Position numbers and translations under genes: made by a program. From Chitinophagaceae bacterium UBA7600 (GTDB lineage Bacteria > Bacteroidota > Bacteroidia > Chitinophagales > Chitinophagaceae), in NCBI GenBank assembly GCA_002478885.1, contig DLKC01000053.1, forward strand, positions 56,552 through 120,551: a DNA stretch of 64,000 bases, read 5' to 3'. Each line of letters begins with the position of its first letter. Within the stretch, counting starts at the first letter, position 1. Positions 8,264-17,002 of this stretch are shown here, piece after piece. The notes beneath the pieces were generated by a model. It was not told where the DNA came from. It searched no databases and saw only the letters and a program-made list of their open reading frames with translations.

Positions 8264-9034
8264 ATGTCTCATAAAAATTTAAACCAGGTAAACGCTTCAA
8301 AGCCAAAAAGAGTTGCAATTGTTATTTCTAATCCTGCAGTCTCTACTACAACAGGCTGGCCCGTTGGTTTCTGGTGGAGCGAATTAACGCACCCCTATTA
8401 CAAGCTTACAGAGAAAGGGCACGAGGTAGAAATATTCAGCTACTTCGGTGGTAAATGCGAAGCAGATGCCATGAGCAATCCTGAAGATGTTTCTCAATGG
8501 CAGGCAGAAGATGTGATAAGCCGTGGTTATATACACGATCCCGCATTTGTAAAACTTTTGGAAGACACGAAGCCTTCAAAAGATATTGAAGTACAGCAAT
8601 TCGATGCCATAATTATTGCAGGTGGCCAGGGACCGATGTTCGCATTAGAGCTGGCAACAGACACCGTGCAAAAATTTGTGGAGTTCTACGAGGCAGGAAA
8701 GCTTGCTGTTGCATTGTGTCATGGTGTTGCGGTGCTGCGTTATGCCAAACTTTCCGGCGGCGAATACCTCGCACAGGGGAAAACTGTTACCGGCTTTGCC
8801 AACATTGAAGAAGATTTTGCCGATGAAGCCGTATGGAGTATGGGCGCTTTACCAAAAGGCAAACACGTAATGCCCTGGCGCATTGAAGATGAGCTAAGAA
8901 AGATCGGCGCCAACTACATACAAGCCGGCCTTTGGAAAGGTTTTGCCATTCGTGATGGCAATTTAATTACCGGTCAGCAAAACTTTAGTGGCAGTGAAAC
9001 TGCAGACGTATTGATCGCTGCTATGGGTGAATAA
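8264..9034 (+). CDS. DJ-1/PfpI family protein (type 1 glutamine amidotransferase-like)
   Basis: Cytoplasmic protein of 256 residues with the DJ-1/PfpI fold and the Hsp31-like arrangement. IIIAGGQGPMFAL precedes the nucleophile elbow ALCHGVAVL, where Cys is the likely catalytic residue with the adjacent His. An acidic residue in EIFSYFGGKCEAD fits the usual Glu/Asp partner. Relatives act as glyoxalase III, deglycase or chaperone; the sequence cannot choose. Divergent to an HxlR regulator, a pairing common for stress-inducible PfpI proteins. The ATG at 8264 is the first start after the operator palindrome. Confidence 0.87.
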   Translation: MSHKNLNQVNASKPKRVAIVISNPAVSTTTGWPVGFWWSELTHPYYKLTEKGHEVEIFSYFGGKCEADAMSNPEDVSQWQAEDVISRGYIHDPAFVKLLEDTKPSKDIEVQQFDAIIIAGGQGPMFALELATDTVQKFVEFYEAGKLAVALCHGVAVLRYAKLSGGEYLAQGKTVTGFANIEEDFADEAVWSMGALPKGKHVMPWRIEDELRKIGANYIQAGLWKGFAIRDGNLITGQQNFSGSETADVLIAAMGE

Positions 9035-9069
9035 TTTTTATGAGCCGGGCAGTTGAACACCCATAAAAC

Positions 9070-9200
9070 TTCCGTTGCGTCGCACTCCTGTACGTTCTAT
9101 TCTTTGCTCAACATTGTTCGAATGAACAAGTGAGTGATCCCGCATCGTTCCTTGCGGGACCAGCGCAACAGAGATGCCAGGAAATGCTACCGCTGAAAAC
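9070..9200. repeat. Dispersed repeat with TCCCGCA/TGCGGGA hairpin
   Basis: Begins TTGCGTCGCACTCCTGTAC and continues to GTGAGTGATCCCGC. It includes the perfect hairpin TCCCGCA (9138-9144) / TGCGGGA (9153-9159) and then CAGCGCAACAG plus GATGCCA. The same sequence of parts, with changed stem bases, is at 34800-34860. Lies between the PfpI gene and the following operon. Confidence 0.65.
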
Positions 9201-9288
9201 AAACAATAAGCACAGCATCCAGGGAAACTAAAAACCGCAACCTGAAACGAAAACGCTTTTCATTTTCTTCTTTCCTAACATATTGGAC

Positions 9289-10086
9289 ATGAAAAAATAT
9301 TTACTGTTAACAGCCATGTTCCTGGCTGTTTTACCAGTGGATGGAATCTCACAAAAAACATCAACAATGAAACAAACAATCGTATTGGTGCACGGTGCAT
9401 GGATGGATGCATCTGCATGGTATAAGGTACTGCCTTTGCTGGAGCAGAAAGGCTACGAAGTAATTGCGGTAAACCTTCCGGGTCATGGCACAGACACTAC
9501 TGGTTATGCCGACATAACATTAAACAGCTACGTAAACGCTGTTGTGCATGTGATTGGTGCCAGAACAAATGTGATACTGGTAGGTCATAGTATGGCGGGC
9601 ATTGTTATTTCGCAGGTGGCAGAAAAAATTCCCGCACAGATAAACCGGCTTGTATATGTGGCTGCCTATTTACCGCAAAACGGAGAAAGCCTTTACCAAA
9701 TTTCGGAGCAGGATAAAGACAGTCATATAGGTCAATACTGGAGACAGGACGATCCGCAACATTATAGTCCCGCGTCTATTGCAGCAGAAGGCATTAAAGC
9801 TTGTTTTGCTGCAGATGCGCCCGATGCTGATGTGCAGCATTTGATCAAAGATCATAAAGCAGATGCTTTGGCACCTATGGCTACAGCAGTTGTATTAACA
9901 GCGGCAAATTTTGGCAGCGTGAAAAAAGTATATATACACACCACGCAGGATAATGCCGTGAGTTATTACCTGCAACAGCTAATGGTAAGCAAAACCAAAG
10001 TGGATAAAGTCTATTCCTTGCAGACGTCACATAGTCCGTTCTTTAGCCAGCCCGCTGCGCTTGCAGATCTAATTGTCAACGATTAG
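9289..10086 (+). CDS. Exported alpha/beta hydrolase, EstC/hydroxynitrile-lyase-like
   Basis: Serine esterase-type protein with a signal peptide (MKKYLLLTAMFLAVLPVDG). The HGAW motif is at about residues 35-38, the nucleophile elbow GHSMAG gives Ser101, and the C-terminal His is in TSHSPFFSQP. The HGAW and SHSPFFS pattern is typical of the small plant-esterase / hydroxynitrile-lyase group. A TTG at 9283 is possible, but the ATG at 9289 starts the signal peptide properly. First gene of a tight operon: its stop is 2 bases before the next start. Confidence 0.87.
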   Translation: MKKYLLLTAMFLAVLPVDGISQKTSTMKQTIVLVHGAWMDASAWYKVLPLLEQKGYEVIAVNLPGHGTDTTGYADITLNSYVNAVVHVIGARTNVILVGHSMAGIVISQVAEKIPAQINRLVYVAAYLPQNGESLYQISEQDKDSHIGQYWRQDDPQHYSPASIAAEGIKACFAADAPDADVQHLIKDHKADALAPMATAVVLTAANFGSVKKVYIHTTQDNAVSYYLQQLMVSKTKVDKVYSLQTSHSPFFSQPAALADLIVND

Positions 10087-10088
10087 TG

Positions 10089-10868
10089 ATGAAAAAAATA
10101 CTTGTTGTTGCGGCAGGGCTTTGCCTGTTGAATAATGTTGTGTTTGCGCAGATCAATGAAAGCGACACTACCCGTTTTCAATTGCGTGCAAATCTTACAG
10201 GAAATTACCAGCAGGGAAATGTAACAGTAACCACCATAAAAAGCAGGCTTGATTTTTGGTATGCGCCTGTGAGCGATTGGGTGTTCAAATCACAGAACAG
10301 CAGTTTGTACCAGTCGTTTTACAAGAAGAAAGCAGACAATGATATCTTCAGCAGGAATTATTTTTATTATAAGCCGCACAATAAAATTTATCCTTTTGCT
10401 ATTGCCTATGTGTCTGCGAATTATCGCAGGAAGATTGACCTGCGCTGTTTTGCCGGAGCAGGTGTTACCTATCAGCTATTGCAGCAACAAAAAAATGTGC
10501 TCAAGCTTTCCGCAAGTACAGTATATGAAGCAACAACTTTCACGCAGCGCACTTTCAATTATGCTGAATATGATGGCAGCGATAAAATAAGCTTGTGGAG
10601 AGCTACCCTGTATGTGGCTGGCTGGAATTACCTGTTGCAGCACCATCTTCGTTTATATTATGATGCTTACTGGCAGCCTGCTTTTAATAACAGCAACAAC
10701 TACAGAACACAGTTTGACGTGGGGATAGATTTTCCCGTGTGGAAAGGTTTATCTGTAACTGCGTTGTACAGCTTTACACATGAGCATGTGGTGGTAACAA
10801 ATATTCAGCAGGAAGATAAGATACTCACATTTGGGTTAGGCTATAATCTGAAAATTAAACAACAATGA
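10089..10868 (+). CDS. DUF481-family outer-membrane beta-barrel protein
   Basis: Signal peptide (MKKILVVAAGLCLLNNVVFAQ), then a run of amphipathic beta strands typical of DUF481, the salt-induced outer-membrane protein family: RANLTGNYQQGNV near the N-terminus, alternating aromatic strands, and a C-terminal strand ending LGYNLKIKQQ. 259 residues. Second gene of the operon; its TGA overlaps the next ATG (ATGA). It probably forms a small outer-membrane pore or structural barrel; substrate unknown. Confidence 0.8.
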   Translation: MKKILVVAAGLCLLNNVVFAQINESDTTRFQLRANLTGNYQQGNVTVTTIKSRLDFWYAPVSDWVFKSQNSSLYQSFYKKKADNDIFSRNYFYYKPHNKIYPFAIAYVSANYRRKIDLRCFAGAGVTYQLLQQQKNVLKLSASTVYEATTFTQRTFNYAEYDGSDKISLWRATLYVAGWNYLLQHHLRLYYDAYWQPAFNNSNNYRTQFDVGIDFPVWKGLSVTALYSFTHEHVVVTNIQQEDKILTFGLGYNLKIKQQ

Positions 10869-11320
10869 AAATGAGTGACCAGTTAAGTTTTATACTGCTT
10901 GCATTATGCGCAGGCATGATGATACCCTTTCAAAGTGCCATGAATGCACAGTTGGGCAAGGCATTGCAAAGCCCTTACTATGCAGCGCTCTCTGTATTTG
11001 TTATTGCCGCAATTGGTTTGTCATTGTATATTCTGGCAAACCGCTATGTAGTCCCATCAACACAACAATTTTCCGGCGCACCAACATGGAGTTACCTGGG
11101 TGGTATTTTAGGCGGCGCGTATATTTTGCTGATCGTATTGTGCGCACCCAGACTTGGTATTGGCAATGTAACCGTGCTGGTACTGTTGGGACAAATACTT
11201 TCTGCATTGCTAATAGATCAATTTGGTTTATTAAGATCACCGGTGCATGTGTTAAACATTCAACGCATCATTGGTGTGATACTGGTAATCGCCGGCGTTT
11301 ATCTTGTAAAGAAGTTTTAA
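10865..11320 (+). CDS. DUF606 / YdcZ-type membrane protein
   Basis: A 151-residue integral membrane protein with five predicted helices, of the DMT-related DUF606 family. Motifs include GMMIPFQSAMNAQLGKAL and GGAYILLIVLCAPRLGIG, and the C-terminal IIGVILVIAGVYLVKKF is characteristic. Start codon overlaps the upstream stop by four bases, implying translational coupling. Members are candidate small-molecule exporters, function unproven. Confidence 0.87.
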   Translation: MKMSDQLSFILLALCAGMMIPFQSAMNAQLGKALQSPYYAALSVFVIAAIGLSLYILANRYVVPSTQQFSGAPTWSYLGGILGGAYILLIVLCAPRLGIGNVTVLVLLGQILSALLIDQFGLLRSPVHVLNIQRIIGVILVIAGVYLVKKF

Positions 11321-11331
11321 AACTTTCAATT

Positions 11332-11952
11332 ATGGATCACCCGCAAGCCAATTATTTTTCCAAAACAAGAGTAGAAGCATTCAGCGACGGCATATTTGCA
11401 ATCATTGTTACCTTACTGGTACTGGAAATAAGTGTCCCTGAAATTAAGGATCACCAGTCGGGTGAAGCATTGGCAAAAGCGTTATTACAATTATTACCAA
11501 AAGTCCTGAGCTGGATCGTAAGTTTTCTTATCGTGTGCGTGATCTGGGTGAATCATCACCGCATTATGCAGCAACTAAAAATAATTACACATGGCTTGTT
11601 CTGGCTCAATGCCAATCTATTGCTATGGTGTTCATTCATTCCATTTCCAACAGCATTGATGGGTGACTATGTAAATAACCCTGTTGCATTGATTGTGTTT
11701 GGCGTTGTATTAGCACTAATGGCATTTTCTTTTTCGCTTATTCGCATGAATGCTTTGAAGAACCGGTTTGTACTAAATGATAATATTGATATCACGCACT
11801 ATAAAAAAGCTACAAAAGCTTCTATCCTGTTTGGGCCGTTGCTCTATCTCTGCGGTGCTGCACTGAGTTTAGTGCATACGTACCTTGGTTTTTGTGTGTA
11901 TGCATTTATACCGGTTTATTTTATCTTTTACAACTCCGCCAAAACAAGATAA
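11332..11952 (+). CDS. TMEM175-family (DUF1211) membrane protein
   Basis: 206 residues with six hydrophobic segments and the family signature RVEAFSDGIFAI at 13-24, where R-x3-FSDG is the defining motif of TMEM175 potassium channels and their bacterial relatives. The bacterial proteins are single-repeat and assemble as tetramers. A longer frame running from 10906 overlaps the upstream gene and is not real; the ATG at 11332 is 11 bases after the previous stop. Last gene of the four-gene operon. Confidence 0.88.
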   Translation: MDHPQANYFSKTRVEAFSDGIFAIIVTLLVLEISVPEIKDHQSGEALAKALLQLLPKVLSWIVSFLIVCVIWVNHHRIMQQLKIITHGLFWLNANLLLWCSFIPFPTALMGDYVNNPVALIVFGVVLALMAFSFSLIRMNALKNRFVLNDNIDITHYKKATKASILFGPLLYLCGAALSLVHTYLGFCVYAFIPVYFIFYNSAKTR

Positions 11953-12537
11953 TAGTATGCAATTACCGTTTCAATCCGGATGTTACAATGTGGCCAGGGA
12001 ATACTGTTGAACGCTACATTAAAGTAATTGGAATGGTTAATAGCCGGATACTCACCTGAGCATGTATTGTGGCAGTTTCGGTTGGTTGGTGACAGCAACC
12101 GATAAGTCAAATATTTCGCAGCAGGAGATGCCTGATTCTTTTGCTGTTCACTACGAGTGCCACGAAGCAACGCACCAGGCTATCTGGCACTCGCCCGGGA
12201 AGCATTTCGGTTGGCAGGGACAGCAACCGATAGGTCAATAGCTATACTTCAGTACAAGTGTGCGACGCAAGAGCCGATGCCATGAAATACAACAGCAGGG
12301 AACAAAATAATTGCAGCTATGGATAAGTCAAGGCTGGTGATCCACAGCGTTCCCTTTGGGTAACGTTGTGAGGACAAAAGGAGTCTATTTATCAGCGTGG
12401 AAGATTGTGGTGTTGGCCGCCATACATATTTGTCATTCGCCACCCTAGCCGTCAAGCGGCTTGCCTATTTGTATATGCTAATACCGACAATTCTCCTGTG
12501 GGGGACGGCAATGAAACATTATCGGAGGCATGCGTTG
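11953..12537. other. 585-base intergenic region dominated by repeats
   Basis: Lies between the TMEM175 gene and the end of the convergent pyruvate-kinase-like gene. It holds the composite repeat at 12070-12377. Nothing resembling a gene is seen; short open frames run through repeat DNA. Confidence 0.7.
12070..12377. repeat. Composite intergenic repeat, long form
   Basis: Modules in order: CGGTTGGTTGGTGACAGCAACCG; TTTCGCAGCAGGAGATGCC; the CGAGTGCC ... CACTCGCC element; a second CGGTTGG ... CAACCGATAGGTCAATAG; TTCAGTACAAGTGTGCGACG; GATGCCATGAAATACAACAG; finally a degenerate CCACAGCGTT hairpin (12342-12371) with AGGACA. The middle part parallels 26000-26160 in content and order. Confidence 0.75.
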
Positions 12538-14025
12538 TCAAAGACTGTCAAAAAAATTTGAAGCAATATTCATGGGTCTGAATGTGTATCTTTTTTTTGC
12601 ATGATGCATCCCGCTCCGTTGCAGGATATCGACCAATGACCGGATCACGTTGATGATGTAATCGCCCTTATTGATCATTACGCATTCGCTTCTTCCCGCA
12701 TATGCTGCGTCAGTGACTTCCGACCTGGTTGCGATACCTGATTTATTTAATGTTTCGAGGACCTGGGTAGCCCAGATAACGGGGACGTGTGCGGCTTCGC
12801 TTATCCAAAGAATTTCTTCCTGTATTTCGCTCATGCGTTCAAAGCCGATTTCTACGGCAAGGTCCCCGCGTGCAATCATTACCGCAAACACTGACTCCTG
12901 CATGCCCTGCAGTAGCAAAGACGGTAAATTTTTTACCGCATCTGGTGTTTCAATTTTCAAGGTAATCGCAGGGCGTTTTTTGAATGCTGAAAGTTTGTCC
13001 TGCAGCAGTTTTACGTCGCCTGCATCCCTGACGAAAGAATACCCGATAAGATCTGCATTTTCACAGATAAAAGGCAGTGTTTTTATGTCGTATGCCGAGA
13101 GCGAAGCAAGTTGCAATGCACTGTCAGGAAAATTTATCCCTTTCCCCTCTTTCAACTGTTGCTTCTTTGAAGAAACACGGTTAACCCGCAAAAGCGCCAT
13201 CCCGGCATCGTTATCTTCCACTACCGACTCGATCATTCCATCATCAAATAAAACCCGATCACCATTTTTAAGTTGCGTAACAACCCCCGGCTCATCACAG
13301 CTAATGACCACCTTTAAAGGGTCATAACCTGCTCCCGGCCCGGTGAGATATATCTGCTGGCCTTCAAAGACTGCCACTTTACCGGAGCTATGCCCTTTCC
13401 CTACAACTGAGCTGCGCAATTTGGGACCTGCCAGGTCCATGAATATTTTACATTCGATACCCGTGCTTTGTGAAGCCTGCTTAAGTGTAGTGATCATGGC
13501 AGACCATATACCGGCGTCATCATGGGCGGTATTAATTCGGGCAACATTCATCCCTGTTTCCAGCAGTTTTTTTATCAATATTACATTACCGGCGAACTCC
13601 CTATCGAAGGTTACCATGATGGAAGGAATACTTTCAACATGACTTTTACCGAATAAACCAATAGCTCTTTCTTCGATCAATTGGCGACCGGTATAATAGT
13701 CCAGGTGCTGATGGACGGAAGTAAATGTCTCGCCAAGCCACGTGAGAATCGACTGCAGCTGGTAACGTATATGAGATTCGCTGCTTGCAAGTGATGACAG
13801 CCCATGCATATGCAACTGGTCCTGCAAATTGCGGACATCTTCGCTGCGGAGAGCGAGATACTGGACCAGGTTATATGCACTTGATAACTGGGAAGGATGC
13901 AGGTGTTTAAAAACCCCTGACGACTTAATGAGCGCGTCGTCCATTTTTTGAAGCAAATACAGCAGCTGTATTTTTGCCGCATTCAGATCGCCCTGTTGTT
14001 GCCCTGAAGTATTCATTGGAACCAT
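12538..14025 (-). CDS. Pyruvate-kinase-like protein lacking the C-terminal domain
   Basis: Residues 1-130 are a helical extension not found in classical pyruvate kinase; from about 135 the (beta/alpha)8 barrel with inserted B-domain follows. Retained landmarks: GMNVARINTAHDD (normally NFSHG), FMDLAGPKLRS, the catalytic-Lys motif TLKIETPDAV, IARGDLAVEIG, and ATQVLE. The ADP-site region normally reading PTRAE...MLSGETA is changed to ATRSEV...VMINKGDY. The usual ~120-residue C-terminal allosteric domain is absent. Because catalytic Lys, Glu, Asp and Thr equivalents remain, phosphoenolpyruvate chemistry is possible, but a main glycolytic role is doubtful. A second start (MNTSG) lies three codons in. 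Confidence 0.82.
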   Translation of the reverse strand: MVPMNTSGQQQGDLNAAKIQLLYLLQKMDDALIKSSGVFKHLHPSQLSSAYNLVQYLALRSEDVRNLQDQLHMHGLSSLASSESHIRYQLQSILTWLGETFTSVHQHLDYYTGRQLIEERAIGLFGKSHVESIPSIMVTFDREFAGNVILIKKLLETGMNVARINTAHDDAGIWSAMITTLKQASQSTGIECKIFMDLAGPKLRSSVVGKGHSSGKVAVFEGQQIYLTGPGAGYDPLKVVISCDEPGVVTQLKNGDRVLFDDGMIESVVEDNDAGMALLRVNRVSSKKQQLKEGKGINFPDSALQLASLSAYDIKTLPFICENADLIGYSFVRDAGDVKLLQDKLSAFKKRPAITLKIETPDAVKNLPSLLLQGMQESVFAVMIARGDLAVEIGFERMSEIQEEILWISEAAHVPVIWATQVLETLNKSGIATRSEVTDAAYAGRSECVMINKGDYIINVIRSLVDILQRSGMHHAKKRYTFRPMNIASNFFDSL

Positions 14026-14159
14026 GCTGTTAGGAATACCAAAAATAGGCCCGACGGCAAAGCGCTTTTATGATAAAACTCAGTTTATCCCATTTACACT
14101 GAAAGATAATAATTGCTTAACTGGTGCAACGGATTAAGGTTACAGGGGGTACCATCGTA

Positions 14160-14408
14160 TCAGCTCTTTTTGGCGATGGCTTTCTTTGCCGTTTTAGCTT
14201 TGGCCGTTTTTGTTGCAGGGGTTGGCACAATGACAATTTTGCTGATTATTTTGGCTGCTTTTTTAATGGCTTTTTCCACATCATCGGCAGACCCATTTTT
14301 TTTATAGGAAGCCAACATGTGTTGCAATTGCCCGACGATAACAGTGCGGGTTAAATTAGCCTGGTTCTTTTCTGCCTGCTTTACATCTTTTTTTACAGAC
14401 ATAGTCAA
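14160..14408 (-). CDS. Small lysine/alanine-rich protein
   Basis: 82 residues (80 from the internal ATG at 14402). The N-terminal part is helical (KKDVKQAEKNQANLTRTVIVGQ in outline). The C-terminal tail is made almost only of Lys, Ala and Thr (TKTAKAKTAKKAIAKK), like the tails of histone-H1-like or nucleoid-binding proteins. I do not recognise the N-terminal domain. A DNA- or RNA-binding role is inferred from the tail alone. Standalone on the minus strand, just upstream of the pyruvate-kinase-like gene. Confidence 0.65.
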   Translation of the reverse strand: MTMSVKKDVKQAEKNQANLTRTVIVGQLQHMLASYKKNGSADDVEKAIKKAAKIISKIVIVPTPATKTAKAKTAKKAIAKKS

Positions 14409-14516
14409 TGTTGTTTTATTAATAATTTAATAACACAAAAATAAAGTTCCGTACATATCGCCAATGTTAAGTTTTGCTACGGCGGGTATAATGCTTTCCC
14501 TGAGCCAAATTCAACC

Positions 14517-14570
14517 GATGCCATGAAAACGGAATCGTGAACCGAGCGTGACAAGTGCAGATGCCCAAAG
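14517..14570. repeat. Dispersed repeat, second copy of the 1188 element
   Basis: GATGCCATGAAAACGG, then AACCGAGCGTGACAAG and GATGCC, matching 1188-1236 with about seven differences in 49 bases. The surrounding gap (14409-14725) otherwise shows no gene. Confidence 0.6.
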
Positions 14571-14725
14571 TGATATAGCTGGCAACCAATGTATCAATGA
14601 CAAGTCACGGGATGCTGGTGTAAAGCTACGGATGCACCGTATTTTATTTACAACGAAGTGCGTAAAGTATTTCACGAAGAACACAAAGATGATTGCCTTG
14701 TTGAAGGTTAAGGTTTTGCTGGGTT

Positions 14726-15049
14726 TTATTCTTTATTAAAATAACGCAGCAACTCGGTTATGTGATCCGTCTGCCAGCTAATCGATTTCCCGAAGGAGGA
14801 CTGGAACAGCGTTTCGCCGTTTTTGCAAAGAATGAAGTTGTAATGGCCCTCAGGCATAAGGCTGGTCCTGATCTGCACCTTGGGCGCCTTGAAACAGCCT
14901 CTGCGTATGGTTGTGTGCGACAGGTCTGTAATAAGATAATCAAATTCATGCCCCTCCAGGTTTTGAGGGAATATCTCAACAAAAAGAAATTCATTTACAT
15001 TTTCCGTTATGGCGGCAATACGTTGTTGAAGGGCTGACATAAACAACAT
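14726..15049 (-). CDS. Conserved hypothetical protein, 107 aa
   Basis: Soluble protein starting MLFMSALQQRIAA (internal ATG at 15040 also possible), with mixed alpha/beta composition and no signal or membrane segment. Features are LEGHEFDYLITDLSHTTIRRG and a C-terminal DHITELLRYFNKE. I do not recognise the family. Coding character is supported by the sustained amphipathic pattern and a stop shortly before the next repeat-free region. Confidence 0.6.
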   Translation of the reverse strand: MLFMSALQQRIAAITENVNEFLFVEIFPQNLEGHEFDYLITDLSHTTIRRGCFKAPKVQIRTSLMPEGHYNFILCKNGETLFQSSFGKSISWQTDHITELLRYFNKE

Positions 15050-15414
15050 GTTTGGGCTAAATTAACTTTAGTTTACGTTTTGTGAGCATTGCTATTATTA
15101 AGCAATGATGATGAAAATGTTAAGCAATCCCTGCACATTGATTTCCTGCCACAGCAAGCGCCAACATTATCAAACGGTTAATAATGACCAGCCGGAAAAC
15201 ACTTAATACAGTGGTAATATTTACCAGCTATCTATGTACTGATAATTTATTCAAATACGGTGGCATGGAATTGCGACCCGGCAAACATAATAAACCAGTA
15301 GCGGGTGTTGTATGAAAAATATATCAGCGTTTACATATTCTAAAATACCGTGTTGCAGCACCATAGCGAACGAAGAAGCCATAATTATTTATTACTTTAA
15401 TAAGCCATATTTAT
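15050..15414. other. AT-rich intergenic region with a small inverted repeat
   Basis: A 365-base gap. It contains a perfect CATTGCT-N7-AGCAATG inverted repeat at 15087-15107, about 40 bases upstream of the minus-strand gene at 15049, a possible operator. A 43-codon open frame at 15184-15315 (+) is possible but has no other support. Nothing else is seen. Confidence 0.45.
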
Positions 15415-15588
15415 ATGTATAGTGTTTATACCTTATTACAGGACTACTCTTTCCTGCATGAGACAGATCTGCAAGCCAATCTAACCGAGCTCCAGGAGTA
15501 TTATCCTGAAGCAGAAAAACCAGATAATGATGTCCTTGAAGACCGCATGTATTTTTATGATGACAAGGATGAGCTGCGGTATAAATGA
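15415..15588 (+). CDS. Small acidic protein, 57 aa
   Basis: Starts MYSVYTLLQDYSFLHETDLQ and ends DDKDELRYK. It is strongly acidic and aromatic-rich, with a predicted helix (LQANLTELQEYY) and no membrane segment. ATG start after an AT-rich upstream region. I do not recognise it. The composition is protein-like and unlike the repeat-derived frames, but the short length keeps confidence moderate. Confidence 0.5.
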   Translation: MYSVYTLLQDYSFLHETDLQANLTELQEYYPEAEKPDNDVLEDRMYFYDDKDELRYK

Positions 15589-15735
15589 TGGTTCTTTTCT
15601 ATCATGATTTAACCAGTAGCAAATAACATGATAAAGGATCCTCGTCATTATGCCGTTGTACAGAGAGCCGGGGATGAGGGCATTTAAAGAGCCATAAGGT
15701 TTAGGGCCATAAAGAGCAAACGGCTTATCTATCTA

Positions 15736-15852
15736 CTACTTAAACTGATCATAGACAAATACAGCAACGAGGACCAGCGTTAGTGCCAGTACCAAGATGG
15801 TGATCAGTTTTACAAGGGGATTGTTATAATTCCCGTTCCCGGATAGATTCAT
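15736..15852 (-). CDS. Tiny single-pass membrane protein, 38 aa
   Basis: Reads MNLSGNGNYNNPLVKLITIL, then a hydrophobic helix (about residues 14-33) and VYDQFK, then stop. The layout of a polar N-terminus, one clean hydrophobic helix and a short charged tail is typical of real small membrane proteins. ATG start; no overlap with other genes. No family recognised. Confidence 0.5.
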   Translation of the reverse strand: MNLSGNGNYNNPLVKLITILVLALTLVLVAVFVYDQFK

Positions 15853-16040
15853 ATTGCCTGTTTACAAAGCTTAAAGATAGCCAGCGCCAATGCTTCGACG
15901 GCACCTGCTATAATAAATAATCGTGAAGTAATTATTAAACAGGCTATTGTACCATCACTTATACAAATATATTTTGCCCGGAAAAGGGAGCAGTGATTTA
16001 ACCGTTACCGGCATTTCCCCGGACGCCCTCAGCAGTAGGC

Positions 16041-16844
16041 TCAAAAAAGATTGAATTTGTCGATCAGCAGATTGATCACCTCCACCAAAATCAGTACAAT
16101 GACGATCCATTCCAATACGGAACTGTTGCGGTATTGCAGTAGGTCTTTAAACAGGTCAAGGTTTTCTTTTACAATCTGCAGCCCATCCTGTATGGTCCGG
16201 AAACGCGACTGAAGATCGAAGGTATTTTTCAATCCTATGTCAAGCTTGTTCAGGGTTTCGTTTTCCCAGGTTTGTTCGGGCGAATCAAAAATGTAAAGGT
16301 TGGCGGAGATTTTATTTTTGAGGTTGAGGGTGCGGCCAATGTACCGTTTGAGTTTGATCCCGCTCATGCCAATACGGCCCTTTTTTTCCAGCAGTTGTGT
16401 GTGATAATTTGTCTCTTCCAATAAAACATTGGTTTGTTCACTATAGTAGTCCAACGCAACACTGTGCGACACATTGAGCATGATCAGCCGCAGCACTTCA
16501 ATATCGGCTTTTGGGATCTCTATTTTATTAAACCCGTAGTTGATTGTATTTGATCCTGTTTCAATTTCAAATTCGTCACCCGGTTGCTGTTCGAGGAAGT
16601 TTTTGCAAAATGGCTTTATTGCCTGCAACAGGGCAGCAGTTTCCGTGTCGCTATAGCCTGTCAAACAAATATTGCCATACTTGTATACGCAGAGGTATTT
16701 GTTTGCGGCTATTTCAAAGACCAATTCATCGCTGTCTGTAAAATAGCTGGCAACAGGAAAACTGTTTTTGAATTGTTTCAGGTCAATGTTATCGGCCACC
16801 TGGACAGACAATACCTTCAGGTTCATACCATTTGGCAATTGCAT
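16041..16844 (-). CDS. RMD1/DUF155 family membrane-anchored protein
   Basis: Member of the DUF155 family (yeast Rmd1/Rmd8 and bacterial homologues; molecular function unknown). Typical layout: an N-terminal alpha/beta region with VFEIAANKYLCVYKYGNI, then the conserved helical part ALDYYSEQTNVLLEETNYH, and a C-terminal RNSSVLEWIVIVLILVEVIN membrane helix followed by a short tail. Length (267) fits bacterial members. Divergent from the gene at 17003. The Pro/Asn-rich start (MQLPNGMN) is consistent with the first ATG. Confidence 0.83.
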   Translation of the reverse strand: MQLPNGMNLKVLSVQVADNIDLKQFKNSFPVASYFTDSDELVFEIAANKYLCVYKYGNICLTGYSDTETAALLQAIKPFCKNFLEQQPGDEFEIETGSNTINYGFNKIEIPKADIEVLRLIMLNVSHSVALDYYSEQTNVLLEETNYHTQLLEKKGRIGMSGIKLKRYIGRTLNLKNKISANLYIFDSPEQTWENETLNKLDIGLKNTFDLQSRFRTIQDGLQIVKENLDLFKDLLQYRNSSVLEWIVIVLILVEVINLLIDKFNLF

Positions 16845-17002
16845 ATAAAGGTAGTCAATTAACGCCAGCCATTTTATGTTGGCGCTATTATGCTTTACGA
16901 TTTGATAACACAGTTATAGTGCCGGATCATAAAAAAACATTGCCTGTTTGTGTAAATTTAATGCACGGTATATTTCTACCTGCACACAAAACAGCTATTA
17001 CC

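Noticed and set aside
10906..11331. Long N-terminal extension of the TMEM175 frame
   Set aside because: It overlaps the DUF606 gene out of frame; the real protein starts at 11332 with MDHPQANYF.
12671..13327. 218-codon plus-strand frame
   Set aside because: Antisense to the pyruvate-kinase-like gene; a shadow of its codon use.
15184..15315. 43-codon plus-strand ORF
   Set aside because: Short, unconvincing composition and no start context; mentioned in the intergenic entry only.
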